Assembly: GCF_014648815.1 (NCBI RefSeq)
Contig: NZ_BMRV01000021.1
Span: forward strand, 1-64,000
Reading direction: 5' to 3'
Origin: Streptomyces flaveolus
GTDB lineage: Bacteria > Actinomycetota > Actinomycetes > Streptomycetales > Streptomycetaceae
Length of the DNA stretch: 64,000 nucleotides
The stretch's first letter is position 1. Every line of letters starts with the position of its first letter. Positions 42,475 through 50,418 of this stretch are shown one piece after another. Under the pieces are notes generated by a model. That model searched no databases. It had not been told where the DNA came from and saw only the letters and a program-made list of their open reading frames with translations. The translations under genes and the position numbers were made by a program.

Positions 42475-43212
42475 ATGCGCGCACTGCGAATACTGTTGGT
42501 CGTCGTCGTGATCCTGGGCGGGCTCTTCGTGATCGCCGACCGGATCGCGGTCAACTTCGCGGAGGACCAGGCGGCGGACAAGCTGCGCACCACCGAGAAC
42601 CTGGCCTCGACGCCGGACGTGTCGATCAACGGTTTCCCCTTCCTCACGCAGCTCGCCGGCGGTGAGCTCGACGAGGTCGAGGTCGGCATCCACGACTACG
42701 AGGCCACCACCGGCGACGGCGCCGAGAAGATCCGTATCGACGATCTGCGGGCGGACATGAGGGGCGTCGAGTTCTCCGGCGACTTCAGCTCCGCCACCGC
42801 GGCCACGGCCACCGGCACTGCGACGATCGGCTACGACGAGCTGATGAAGGCCACCAAATCCGAGCCCACGGACATCGGGTTCGGCATCACCGCCAAGGTC
42901 GTCGGCCTCTCCGACGGCGGCAACGGCAAGATCAAGGTGTCGCTCCGGGCCACGATCCTGGGCGTCGAACTGCCCGAGCCGGTCGACGTGCTCAGCTCGG
43001 TCAAGGTCAAGGACGACGACGTCGAGGTCGTCGCCGACGGCCTGCCGACGATAGGCGGCAAGCAGTTCGCCGAGTCCCGGATCCGGGCCATCACCGACTT
43101 CCAGCAGACCATCGACGAGCTGCCCGGCGGTATCGAGCTGGACAAGGTCGAGGCGGCGAAGAACGGAGTCGAGATCACGGTGAAGGGTTCGGACGTCAAG
43201 CTGGCCGGGTAG
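42475..43212 (+). CDS. DUF2993 (LmeA-like) secreted protein
   Basis: 245 residues. ATG 42475 is chosen because GGGGAA lies 7 nt before it. An N-terminal hydrophobic segment (LRILLVVVVILGGLFVIADRI) acts as signal or anchor. The remainder is the DUF2993 fold: FPFLTQLAGGELDEVEVGI, DDLRADMRGVEFSGDFS and LPTIGGKQFAES. Mycobacterial LmeA of this family binds lipids and supports mannan elongation; a lipid-binding role at the cell envelope is inferred. It stands alone after the preceding membrane protein gene. Confidence 0.88.
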   Translation: MRALRILLVVVVILGGLFVIADRIAVNFAEDQAADKLRTTENLASTPDVSINGFPFLTQLAGGELDEVEVGIHDYEATTGDGAEKIRIDDLRADMRGVEFSGDFSSATAATATGTATIGYDELMKATKSEPTDIGFGITAKVVGLSDGGNGKIKVSLRATILGVELPEPVDVLSSVKVKDDDVEVVADGLPTIGGKQFAESRIRAITDFQQTIDELPGGIELDKVEAAKNGVEITVKGSDVKLAG

Positions 43213-43411
43213 ACGACGGTCGGCACCCCGGGAGAGCCGGCGGACGCCCGCCGGCCGGCCGGTGACGAAGCGGCGTCCGACAGGCGAGACGCCGACGTCC
43301 GCACCGCAGATGTGACGGCGGAAGCGACGGGCCGCGACCCCCTCGGCGGCACCCCGGGAGCCTCACCGATCCCACATCCCGGACGATCGTGTCTCATCAT
43401 GCGACACGCCG

Positions 43412-43441
43412 GTGACATGGCCCGGTATCCGTCCCTACGAT
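43412..43441 (+). promoter_or_regulatory. Promoter of the cysteine leader peptide / cysA transcript
   Basis: GTGACA (43412-43417) and TACGAT (43436-43441) are separated by 18 bp. The -10 box ends 7 nt before the leader ATG, so the mRNA would begin at or next to the start codon. A 5-bp inverted repeat GTGTC-N9-GACAC (43389-43407) precedes it and could be an operator. Confidence 0.6.
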
Positions 43442-43448
43442 CGAGCCT

Positions 43449-43529
43449 ATGAAGCGACAGGCGGATCTCACGAAGCGGCGGGCAGTGGACCTGTGCCGCG
43501 TTGCCGCCATGCTCTGTCGCACCTTCTGA
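43449..43529 (+). CDS. Cysteine-containing leader peptide (26 aa)
   Basis: This short ORF starts MKRQADL and ends VAAMLCRTF, with Arg-Ala-Val-Asp-Leu-Cys-Arg in the middle: two Cys codons (TGC and TGT) in the second half. It matches the pattern of actinobacterial putative leader peptides (R-x-V-D-L-C-R...C-R) found before sulfur-metabolism genes. The sulfurtransferase gene begins 127 bp downstream. Ribosome pausing at Cys codons when cysteine is scarce would change downstream expression, as shown for mycobacterial leaderless Cys sORFs. It appears leaderless. Confidence 0.8.
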   Translation: MKRQADLTKRRAVDLCRVAAMLCRTF

Positions 43530-43656
43530 GCGGACGGCGACGCCGCCGTCCGGTTCCCCTCACCGCCCTGCTCAGGGCACCCGCGCGCCGCTCCGGCATG
43601 AGCGCGCACACCCTCTCACTCGCACGCCCCGCCGCAACTGCCCCGGAGGAGAAAGC

Positions 43657-44502
43657 ATGAGCCGCAGCGACGTCCTGGTCGACGCCGACTGGCTGCAGGA
43701 CCACCTGGACGACCCGACCATCGCGATCGTCGAGGTGGACGAGGACACGTCCGCGTACGACAAGAACCACATCAAGAACGCGATCCGGATCGACTGGACG
43801 CAGGACCTCCAGGACCCGGTCCGCCGTGACTTCGTCGACCAGGAGGGCTTCGAGAAGCTCCTGTCGAAGAAGGGCATCTCCAACGACCACACCGTGGTCC
43901 TCTACGGCGGCAACAACAACTGGTTCGCGTCCTACGCCTACTGGTACTTCAAGCTGTACGGCCACGAGAACGTGAAGCTCCTCGACGGCGGCCGCAAGAA
44001 GTGGGAGCTGGACGCCCGCGAGCTGGTCGACGGCACCGACGTGCCCGAGCGCCCGGCGACCGACTACAAGGCGAAGCCGCAGGACACCTCGATCCGCGCC
44101 TTCCGCGACGACGTCGTCAAGGCGATCGGCGCGCAGAACCTGGTCGACGTCCGCTCGCCCGACGAGTTCTCCGGCAAGCTGCTCGCCCCGGCCCACCTGC
44201 CGCAGGAGCAGTCGCAGCGTCCGGGCCACGTCCCGTCCGCCCGCAACATCCCGTGGTCGAAGAACGCCAACGACGACGGCACCTTCAAGTCGGACGAGGA
44301 GCTCAAGCAGCTCTACACCGACGAGCAGGTCGACCTGGCGAAGGACACCATCGCCTACTGCCGCATCGGTGAGCGCTCGGCCCTGACCTGGTTCGTGCTG
44401 CACGAGCTGCTGGGCGTGGAGAACGTCAAGAACTACGACGGCTCCTGGACCGAGTACGGCTCCCTCGTCGGCGTGCCGATCGAGCTCGGCGCCAACAAGT
44501 AA
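43657..44502 (+). CDS. cysA: Thiosulfate sulfurtransferase (two-domain rhodanese)
   Basis: 281 residues. GGAGGAGAAAGC precedes ATG 43657. There are two rhodanese domains: an inactive N-terminal one (about 5-125, HIKNAIRIDWTQDLQD) and a catalytic C-terminal one (about 150-280) with the active-site loop AYCRIGERSALTWFV. It moves sulfane sulfur from thiosulfate to acceptors. The mycobacterial relative is named CysA2/SseA; the name cysA follows that usage and is not the sulfate-transport ATPase. DUF1416 follows 40 bp later, a conserved pairing, and the transcript likely starts at the leader peptide. Confidence 0.93.
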   Translation: MSRSDVLVDADWLQDHLDDPTIAIVEVDEDTSAYDKNHIKNAIRIDWTQDLQDPVRRDFVDQEGFEKLLSKKGISNDHTVVLYGGNNNWFASYAYWYFKLYGHENVKLLDGGRKKWELDARELVDGTDVPERPATDYKAKPQDTSIRAFRDDVVKAIGAQNLVDVRSPDEFSGKLLAPAHLPQEQSQRPGHVPSARNIPWSKNANDDGTFKSDEELKQLYTDEQVDLAKDTIAYCRIGERSALTWFVLHELLGVENVKNYDGSWTEYGSLVGVPIELGANK

Positions 44503-44542
44503 GCAACCCGACCGACCTTTTCCAACCCCTCAGGAGTACGAC

Positions 44543-44830
44543 ATGTGCGGAGCGAAGGCCGGCGGCCCCGACGCCTCGACGATCAAGCCCGGTGAGACCA
44601 CCATCCAGGGCCAGGTGACCCGCGACGGCGAGCCGGTGACGGGCTACGTCCGTCTGCTGGACTCCACCGGCGAGTTCACGGCGGAGGTCCCGACCTCCGC
44701 GACGGGCCAGTTCCGCTTCTACGCGGCCGAGGGCACCTGGACCGTACGGGCGCTCGTCCCGGGCGCCAGCGCCGACCGCACGGTCGTCGCCCAGCAGGGC
44801 GGGCTGGCGGAGGTCGCGATCGCCGTCTGA
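44543..44830 (+). CDS. DUF1416 protein
   Basis: 95 residues. A conserved N-terminal MCGAKAGG has a cysteine at position 2, and the rest forms a small beta-sandwich (TTIQGQVTRDGEPVTGYVRL, ATGQFRFYAAEGTWTVRALV). The family always sits with two-domain rhodaneses in actinobacteria; Cys2 is a natural candidate to accept sulfur (inference). SD AGGAG at 44531-44535. A terminator follows 25 bp after the stop. Confidence 0.92.
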   Translation: MCGAKAGGPDASTIKPGETTIQGQVTRDGEPVTGYVRLLDSTGEFTAEVPTSATGQFRFYAAEGTWTVRALVPGASADRTVVAQQGGLAEVAIAV

Positions 44831-44855
44831 CGGCAGCCGCGCCACGCAACGGCCG

Positions 44856-44898
44856 AGGGGCCGCACCCACCGGGTTGGACGCCTGGGGTGCGGTCCCT
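44856..44898 (+). terminator. Terminator after the cysA-DUF1416 operon
   Basis: A 13-bp stem (AGGGGCCGCACCC / GGGTGCGGTCCCT, one G-T wobble) with a 17-nt loop lies just before the next promoter. The following CTTCGG is weakly U-rich only. Confidence 0.75.
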
Positions 44899-44926
44899 TC
44901 GGTGTGCGCGGACCTACGCTGGACGT

Positions 44927-45187
44927 ATGTACGCACGGCGGCGGCACGTCTACTTCGTGATGATGGGCACCTGCATCGCGCTGTTCGTCCTGGCCTGGGG
45001 CGTCGTCCGCCTCTGGTCGGTCCCCGCGGCCGTGGGCATGTGCGTGGTGGCCATGGTCATCCCCCCGCTGGCCGCGGTGGTCGCCAACCGCCGGGGTCCC
45101 GACGACCGCTGGTGGGACGACCCCTCGGGCGACGCGAAGTCCGACGAGTGGTGGGACGAGCTGGACGGCAAGCGCCGCGGACGCTGA
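44927..45187 (+). CDS. DUF3099 small membrane protein
   Basis: 86 residues with two hydrophobic helices (YFVMMGTCIALFVLAWGVV and AAVGMCVVAMVIPPLAAVVA) joined by RLWSVP, then a charged Trp/Asp-rich tail (DDRWWDDPSGDAKSDEWWDEL). This matches DUF3099. ATG 44927 lies exactly 6 nt after a TACGCT -10 box (44915-44920), so it is probably leaderless and independent of the upstream operon. Function unknown. Confidence 0.85.
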   Translation: MYARRRHVYFVMMGTCIALFVLAWGVVRLWSVPAAVGMCVVAMVIPPLAAVVANRRGPDDRWWDDPSGDAKSDEWWDELDGKRRGR

Positions 45188-45191
45188 GGGC

Positions 45192-45554
45192 TCAGTAGAC
45201 GAGCGCCTGCGTGTCGTCGGCGAGGGACTCCTGCACGAAGACCTGGGCCCCCGCGATCCGCACGCCCTCGAGGACGTCCTTCTCGGTGATGTCGCGGCGG
45301 GCCGCGCACTGGGTGCACAGGGTCACCCGGCCCCCCGCCAGCAGCGAGTCGAGCAGATCGGGCAGCGGCGCGGCGTGCGGCAGCTCGAACTCCGCCGCCC
45401 GGCCCGGCAGGGCGAACCAGGCGGACTCGCCGGTCAGCCACAGCGAGACGTCGACCCCACTGGCCACGGCCACCGCCGCCACCGTGAACGCCTGAGAACA
45501 CCGCTCGGGCGCATCGGCCCCCGCCGTCACCTTGATCACGAGCTTCTTCGCCAT
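45192..45554 (-). CDS. DsrE-family sulfur relay protein
   Basis: 120 residues of the DsrE/DsrF-like fold (KLVIKVTAGADAPERCSQAF, VDVSLWLTGESAWFAL), with a conserved Cys pair in RVTLCTQCAARRDI on the active-site side. Family members carry persulfide between sulfur proteins. It belongs with the rhodanese/DUF1416/MoaD block. ATG 45554 has TACGAT (45561-45566, minus strand) 6 nt before it, so leaderless. It ends 5 bp from the convergent DUF3099 gene. Confidence 0.9.
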   Translation of the reverse strand: MAKKLVIKVTAGADAPERCSQAFTVAAVAVASGVDVSLWLTGESAWFALPGRAAEFELPHAAPLPDLLDSLLAGGRVTLCTQCAARRDITEKDVLEGVRIAGAQVFVQESLADDTQALVY

Positions 45555-45681
45555 GGCGGAATCGTACGGCCGCCGCGAGGGCGTACCTCACAAAGTGCCG
45601 TCCGGCCCGGCCGCGTAAGCTGGGCACCGGCCCCTGTGCACACAGCGCACGCACCGCACCCCGCTCAATCGAGGAGCACCC

Positions 45682-45780
45682 GTGGAGATCTTCTTCGAAA
45701 CCCTGCTGGTCCTGGTCTGCGTCGGCGTCCTCGCCTTCGCCGGACTGACCGTGAAGAAGCTGTACCAGGGCCAGCGCTGA
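45682..45780 (+). CDS. 32-aa single-pass membrane microprotein
   Basis: GTG 45682 follows GGAG. The product begins MEIFFETLLVLVC and ends VKKLYQGQR: one 20-residue hydrophobic helix and a basic C-terminus. I recognise it as a conserved streptomycete small protein always before the nitrobindin-like gene, 26 bp downstream. Function unknown. It is likely co-transcribed with the next gene. Confidence 0.75.
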   Translation: MEIFFETLLVLVCVGVLAFAGLTVKKLYQGQR

Positions 45781-45805
45781 CCCCCCACGCCAGGAAGTTC
45801 TGCTC

Positions 45806-46381
45806 ATGATCGAGATCCCGTCCGACCTCCACAAGGACCTCGTCCCGCTCGCCTTCCTGCTCGGCAACTGGGCGGGCGCGGGCGTGCACGACTTCCCGGG
45901 TGCCGAGAAGTGCAACTTCGGGCAGGAAGTCACCTTCAGCCACGACGGCCGCGACTTCCTGGAATACCAGTCCCACACCTGGGTGCTGGACCAGGACGGC
46001 AACAAGGTCCGCCCGCTCGAGTCCGAGCACGGCTTCTGGCGCATCGACGGCCGGCGCAAGGTCGAGGTCACGATGACCCGCGACGACGGCGTCATCGAGA
46101 TCTGGTACGGCGAACTGGCCGACCAGAAGCCGCAGATCGACCTGGTGACCGACGCCGTGGCCCGCACGGCCGCCTCGCGGCCCTACACCGGCGGCAAGCG
46201 GCTGTACGGCTACGTCAAGAGCGACCTGATGTGGGTCGGCGAGAAGCAGACCCCCGAGGTCGAGCTGCGCCCCTACATGTCGGCGCACCTGAAGAAGGTC
46301 GTCACCCCGGAGGACGTCGAGCGCTGGGCCAAGGCCCTGCCGGACGACATGCCGGACGACGGGATCGCTTTCTTCAAGTAG
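45806..46381 (+). CDS. Nitrobindin-like heme-binding beta-barrel protein (DUF1794)
   Basis: 191 residues. The diagnostic GxWxGxG motif is LGNWAGAG, followed by barrel strands (FGQEVTFSHDGRDFLEYQSH, RKVEVTMTRDDGVIEIWYG) and a C-terminal His in RPYMSAHLKK that, in nitrobindins such as Mtb Rv2717c, ligates heme iron. The predicted role is binding NO or converting peroxynitrite to nitrate. Old annotations call it FABP-like. The nur gene starts 17 bp downstream but has its own -10 box. Confidence 0.88.
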   Translation: MIEIPSDLHKDLVPLAFLLGNWAGAGVHDFPGAEKCNFGQEVTFSHDGRDFLEYQSHTWVLDQDGNKVRPLESEHGFWRIDGRRKVEVTMTRDDGVIEIWYGELADQKPQIDLVTDAVARTAASRPYTGGKRLYGYVKSDLMWVGEKQTPEVELRPYMSAHLKKVVTPEDVERWAKALPDDMPDDGIAFFK

Positions 46382-46397
46382 TCCTAGACTCAGGGGT

Positions 46398-46835
46398 GTG
46401 GTGAGCACCGACTGGAAGAGCGACCTCAGGCAGCGCGGCTACCGGCTGACCCCGCAGCGGCAGCTGGTGCTCGAAGCCGTCGACACCCTGGAACACGCGA
46501 CCCCCGACGACATCCTCGGCGAAGTGAGGAAGACGGCGTCGGGGGTCAACATTTCCACCGTGTACCGCACGCTGGAGCTGCTGGAGGAGCTCGGGCTGGT
46601 CAGCCATGCCCACCTCGGGCACGGGGCGCCCACCTACCACCTGGCCGACCGGCACCACCACATCCACCTGGTCTGCCGGGACTGCACCAGCGTCATCGAG
46701 GCCGATCTGTCGGTGGCCGCCGAGTTCACCGCCAAGCTGCGCGAGCAGTTCGGCTTCGACACCGACATGAAGCACTTCGCGATCTTCGGCCGGTGCCGGG
46801 ACTGCTCCCTGAAGGGTTCAACTACCGAGTCGTAG
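46398..46835 (+). CDS. nur: Nickel-responsive Fur-family regulator Nur
   Basis: 145 residues. The N-terminal winged helix (about 10-80) reads GYRLTPQRQLVLEAVDTLE and NISTVYRTLELLEELGLV. The C-terminal dimerisation domain carries His-rich metal sites: HAHLGHGAPTYHLADRHHHI, HLVCRDCTSV and the final CRDC. The sequence closely fits S. coelicolor Nur (SCO4180), which with Ni represses nickel uptake and sodF and indirectly controls sodN. GTG 46398 has TAGACT (46385-46390) 7 nt before it, so leaderless. Confidence 0.95.
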   Translation: MVSTDWKSDLRQRGYRLTPQRQLVLEAVDTLEHATPDDILGEVRKTASGVNISTVYRTLELLEELGLVSHAHLGHGAPTYHLADRHHHIHLVCRDCTSVIEADLSVAAEFTAKLREQFGFDTDMKHFAIFGRCRDCSLKGSTTES

Positions 46836-46844
46836 GCTAGGCGT

Positions 46845-47810
46845 ATGAAGAGCCCTCTGCTGTCCCTGCCCGGCGCCGTCCCCGCCGAGGGCGTGGACGA
46901 AGGCGTCGCCGCCCACTACGGCGACCTGTTCCGCGAGCAGCGTGCCCTCGCCGACGGCACCGGCTTCGTCGACCTGTCCCACCGCGGTGTCGTCACCGTC
47001 AGCGGCGACGACCGGCTGGCCTGGCTGCACCTGCTGCTCACCCAGCACGTCAGCGAGCTGCCGGCCGGCGAGGCCACCGAGGCGCTGATCCTCTCCGCCA
47101 ACGGCCACATCGAGCACGCGCTGTACCTCGTGGACGACGGCGAGACCGTCTGGGCCCACGTGGAGCCCGGCACCCAGGAGGCGCTGATCGCCTACCTGGA
47201 GTCGATGAAGTTCTTCTACCGGGTCGAGGTCGCCGACCGCACCGCCGACACCGCGGTCGTCCACCTGCCGGCCGGTTCCATCGCCGCCGCCCCCGAGCGC
47301 GCCGTCGTGCGCGAGACGCCGTACGGCCGTGATCTCTTCCTGCCGCGCGAGGAACTGGAGGCCTTCGCCGCCGAGACCGGTCCGCCGGTCGGGATCCTCG
47401 CCCACGAGGCGCTGCGCGTCGAGCAGCATCGGCCCCGCCTCGGCTTCGAGACCGACCACCGCACCATCCCGCACGAGCTGGGCTGGATCGGCACGGCCGT
47501 GCACCTGCAGAAGGGCTGCTACCGGGGGCAGGAGACCGTCGCCCGCGTGCAGAACCTGGGCAAGCCACCGCGCCGGCTGGTCTTCCTGCACCTGGACGGC
47601 AGCGACGTGCACCTGCCGCCCGCCGGGGCCGAGGTGCGCCTCGCCGACGACGGGCCCGACGGCCGCAAGATCGGCTTCGTCACCACGTCCGTACGCCACC
47701 ACGAGCTCGGCCCGGTCGCCCTCGCCCTGGTCAAGCGGAGCGTGCCGGTGGACGCCCGGCTGCTCGCCGAGACCACGGCGGCTGCCCAGGAGACGGTCGT
47801 CGAACCGTAG
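46845..47810 (+). CDS. ygfZ: YgfZ/GcvT-like folate-binding Fe-S cluster repair protein
   Basis: 321 residues. The GcvT-type folate-binding fold is confirmed by the YgfZ signature KGCYRGQETVARVQNLG with its catalytic Cys. The N-terminal part contains GFVDLSHRGVVTVSGDDRLAWLH. It helps assembly or repair of Fe-S enzymes. ATG 46845 lies exactly 6 nt after TAGGCT (46833-46838), which itself sits in the last codons/stop of nur; leaderless. A hairpin follows the stop. Confidence 0.92.
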   Translation: MKSPLLSLPGAVPAEGVDEGVAAHYGDLFREQRALADGTGFVDLSHRGVVTVSGDDRLAWLHLLLTQHVSELPAGEATEALILSANGHIEHALYLVDDGETVWAHVEPGTQEALIAYLESMKFFYRVEVADRTADTAVVHLPAGSIAAAPERAVVRETPYGRDLFLPREELEAFAAETGPPVGILAHEALRVEQHRPRLGFETDHRTIPHELGWIGTAVHLQKGCYRGQETVARVQNLGKPPRRLVFLHLDGSDVHLPPAGAEVRLADDGPDGRKIGFVTTSVRHHELGPVALALVKRSVPVDARLLAETTAAAQETVVEP

Positions 47811-47819
47811 GGGGGCCTG

Positions 47820-47838
47820 GGGCCTGTCCGGCAGGCCC
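47820..47838. terminator. Hairpin between ygfZ and dtd
   Basis: GGGCCTG-TCCGG-CAGGCCC is a perfect 7-bp stem between the convergent ygfZ and dtd genes, touching the dtd stop codon. It probably serves both. Confidence 0.65.
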
Positions 47839-48263
47839 TAGACCTCGATCAGCACCGTGAACGGGCCGTCGTTCGTCAGCGACACCCGCATCCTCGCGCC
47901 GAAGCGGCCCGTCGCCACGGTCGCCCCCAGCGCGCGCAGCTGCGCGACGACCTCGTCGACGAGCGGCTCGGCGACATCACCGGGAGCGGCGGCGTTCCAC
48001 GTGGGGCGGCGGCCCTTGCGGGCGTCGCCGTACAGGGTGAACTGGCTGATCACCAGGAGCGGGGCGTCGATGTCGCTGCACGACTTCTCCTCGTGCAGCA
48101 TCCGCACCGACCAGAGCTTGCGGGCCAGCTGCGCCGCCTTCTCCTTGGTGTCCTCATGGGTGACGCCGACCAGGACGCACAGTCCCTCGCCGTCGATCGC
48201 CCCCACCGTCTCGCCGTCCACGACGACGCTCGCGCCGTCCACTCTCTGCACCACCGCACGCAT
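47838..48263 (-). CDS. dtd: D-aminoacyl-tRNA deacylase
   Basis: 141 residues, the usual length of Dtd. It opens MRAVVQRVDGASVVVDGE and contains the family SQFTLYGDARKGRRPTW catalytic block plus the cross-subunit Gly-cisPro motif region near the C-terminus (LTNDGPFTVLIEV). It hydrolyses D-amino acids from mischarged tRNA. It is transcribed toward ygfZ and divergent from rsiG. Confidence 0.96.
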   Translation of the reverse strand: MRAVVQRVDGASVVVDGETVGAIDGEGLCVLVGVTHEDTKEKAAQLARKLWSVRMLHEEKSCSDIDAPLLVISQFTLYGDARKGRRPTWNAAAPGDVAEPLVDEVVAQLRALGATVATGRFGARMRVSLTNDGPFTVLIEV

Positions 48264-48433
48264 GCCGCCATGATGCCGTGCCGCCGCGGGAGCCCGGCGG
48301 GCGGGCCGTACGGGGGCTTCTTTTTGCTCCGTAACCCCCCATCTGGGGCCGATCGGGGGCACTCGGTCACATAGCGGCCACTTGGGGTGGCACGATGCTT
48401 GCCAGACGCCGGTCGAGGGGACGGTTGAGGGAT

Positions 48434-49070
48434 ATGAGCACACCGAGTACGGGACAGCCGCCTGGGACTGTCGCGTGGACCTATCCGGGGGGGCCTCGAG
48501 CCGCCCCGGCCGCCCGTGCAGCGCACGGACAGCCCGGAGCTGCCCGTGGGCCCGCCGGAGCACGACCTGCCCGTGCTGAGCCTGCCCGAGCTGCGCACGC
48601 TGCGCCGGGACGCCCAGCGCGAGGAGGCCGATCTCAGTTACGTACGGCGGCTGCTGCAGGGGCGGATCGACATCCTGCGGGCGGAGCTGGCGCGGCGTGG
48701 GCCGGGGCCCGCGGTGGATCCGGGCGTGACGGCCGCGGAGTCCGTGGCGTCCGTCGTGGCGCGGCTGTCGGAGATCCTGACCGACGCGCCGGCCCGGCAG
48801 CGGTCCTCCGCACGCCATGTGACGCTGGGCACACCGCGCAGCGAGGAGGGCCGGAGACTGGCCGCGGAGATGCTCGGCGAGGTGGAGCTGTCCGACCTGA
48901 CGGCCCGCACCGACCCGGAGCTGAACGCCGCCATGGGCCGCCTCGTGCGCTACGAGCAGCAGGTCTCCCGCCGGCGGCAGCGGCTGCAGCGGACGGCCGA
49001 CGGCTGCAGCGCGGAGATCGCACGCCGGTACCGTGAGGGGGAAGCACAAGTCGACGACCTGCTCGTGTGA
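48434..49070 (+). CDS. rsiG: Anti-sigma-WhiG factor RsiG, apparent frameshift near N-terminus
   Basis: The intact frame runs from GTG 48516 to 49070 (184 residues). It contains two copies of the c-di-GMP-binding signature E-x3-S-x2-R-x3-Q-x3-D: E37-S41-R44-Q48-D52 and E147-S151-R154-Q158-D162. That pattern identifies RsiG, which with c-di-GMP holds sigma-WhiG and delays sporulation. A natural N-terminus (MSTPSTGQPPGTVAWTYPGG) begins at ATG 48434 in another frame; removing one G from the G7 run 48487-48493 joins both into about 211 residues. A real mutation, sequencing error or a shorter protein starting at 48516 are all possible. Confidence 0.85.
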
Positions 49071-49161
49071 CGCCGGGAGCGGCCTACGCCGGCCGCCCCG
49101 CGGAGCCTGGTGAACCCGGGCCGTCACGGCGGCGGGTCACCCGTCCGGAAGGCCACCGCCG

Positions 49162-50145
49162 ATGCCCGCGTCCCCGTCCGCGCCCACGTCCGCCCTCTCG
49201 CCCGTCGCGCCGCCCGTCCTCGCCGAGGTCGTGCGGTCCGGCTTCGTCGAGGGGCGGCACCGGGGCAGTCTGGTCGTCCTGGCCGCCGACGGAGCCGTGG
49301 AGCTGGCGCTGGGGGACGTGACGGCGCCGGTCTTCCCGCGCTCCTCCAACAAGCCGATGCAGGCGGCGGGCGTGCTGCGGGCCGGTCTCGACCTCGCGGG
49401 GGAGCGGCTGGCGCTGGCCGCCGCCAGCCACTCCGGGGAGCCCTTCCACCGCGACCTGGTCCGCAAGATGCTCGACGAGTACGGCCTCGACCCGGCCCTG
49501 CTCCAGTGCCCGCCCGACCTGCCGCTGGACCCGGAGGAGCGGGACACGTACCTGGCCTCGGGCGCGGGGCCCGACCGGATCACCATGAACTGCTCCGGCA
49601 AGCACACCGCGATGCTGGCCGTCTGCGCCCAGCGGGGCTGGCCGCTGGAGACCTACCTCGACGCGGACCACCCGCTCCAGCGGCTCATCCACAGGGTTGT
49701 GGAGGACGCGGCGGGCGAGCCGGTCGCCGCCGTCGGCACGGACGGGTGCGGGGCGCCGCTGATGGCGATCAGCCTGGTCGGGCTGGCCCGCGCCTTCCGC
49801 AGCTTCGTGGGCGCCGAGCCCGGCACCGCGGAGCGCCGGGTCGCCGACGCGATGCGCGCCCACCCCGAGTACGTCGCCGGCACCCGCCGCGCCGACACCT
49901 GGCTGATGCGTGAGGTGCCCGGCACGCTCTCCAAGATGGGCGCGGAGGCCGTCCAGGCGGTGGCCCTGCCCGACGGCCGTGCGCTGGCCTTCAAGGTGGA
50001 GGACGGGGCGACCAGGGCCCTGGGTCCGGTACTGGCCCGCGCGCTGACGCTGCTGGGCGTGGACGCCCCGGTGGTCGAGCGCATCGGCCGGGCCCCGCTG
50101 CTGGGCGGCGGCCACGAGGTGGGCGAGATCCGGGCGGCCTTCTGA
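49162..50145 (+). CDS. Asparaginase of the Rhizobium etli AnsA type
   Basis: 327 residues of the asparaginase_II (pfam06089) family, unrelated to E. coli AnsB. Conserved segments are VFPRSSNKPMQA, ASHSGEPFHRDLV, ITMNCSGKHTAML (catalytic SGKH block) and GTDGCGAPLMAI. It hydrolyses L-asparagine to aspartate and ammonia. ATG 49162 follows GGAAGG. It is a stand-alone gene 91 bp after rsiG. Confidence 0.9.
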   Translation: MPASPSAPTSALSPVAPPVLAEVVRSGFVEGRHRGSLVVLAADGAVELALGDVTAPVFPRSSNKPMQAAGVLRAGLDLAGERLALAAASHSGEPFHRDLVRKMLDEYGLDPALLQCPPDLPLDPEERDTYLASGAGPDRITMNCSGKHTAMLAVCAQRGWPLETYLDADHPLQRLIHRVVEDAAGEPVAAVGTDGCGAPLMAISLVGLARAFRSFVGAEPGTAERRVADAMRAHPEYVAGTRRADTWLMREVPGTLSKMGAEAVQAVALPDGRALAFKVEDGATRALGPVLARALTLLGVDAPVVERIGRAPLLGGGHEVGEIRAAF

Positions 50146-50418
50146 CGCCGGGGAGTGCGCGGGGCGCGCTGCGCCGGAGTGCGCGAGGCACCGCGGGGCT
50201 GCGGGGCGTGAGTCCGCCGGTGGGCCGGTGAGACGCCAGGGCTCGCGAGGCGCCACGGCCGTCCGCGCGGTGGCCCCCGTCCCCGCTGCCGACGCGCCGA
50301 CCAGCATCCCGAGGGCGGGGGCATACGAGGCGCCGGGATCTGCGGCACGCGGGGGGTGACCTCGCGGTGCGGACAAATACCCGCGACGACGGGGTGGCCG
50401 CCGACCTACCGTGAGCGC

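Noticed and set aside
43412..43660. 82-codon ORF overlapping the Cys leader peptide
   Set aside because: Different frame, no motif and Arg/Pro-rich; the 26-codon leader matches a known family pattern and has a promoter at the right distance.
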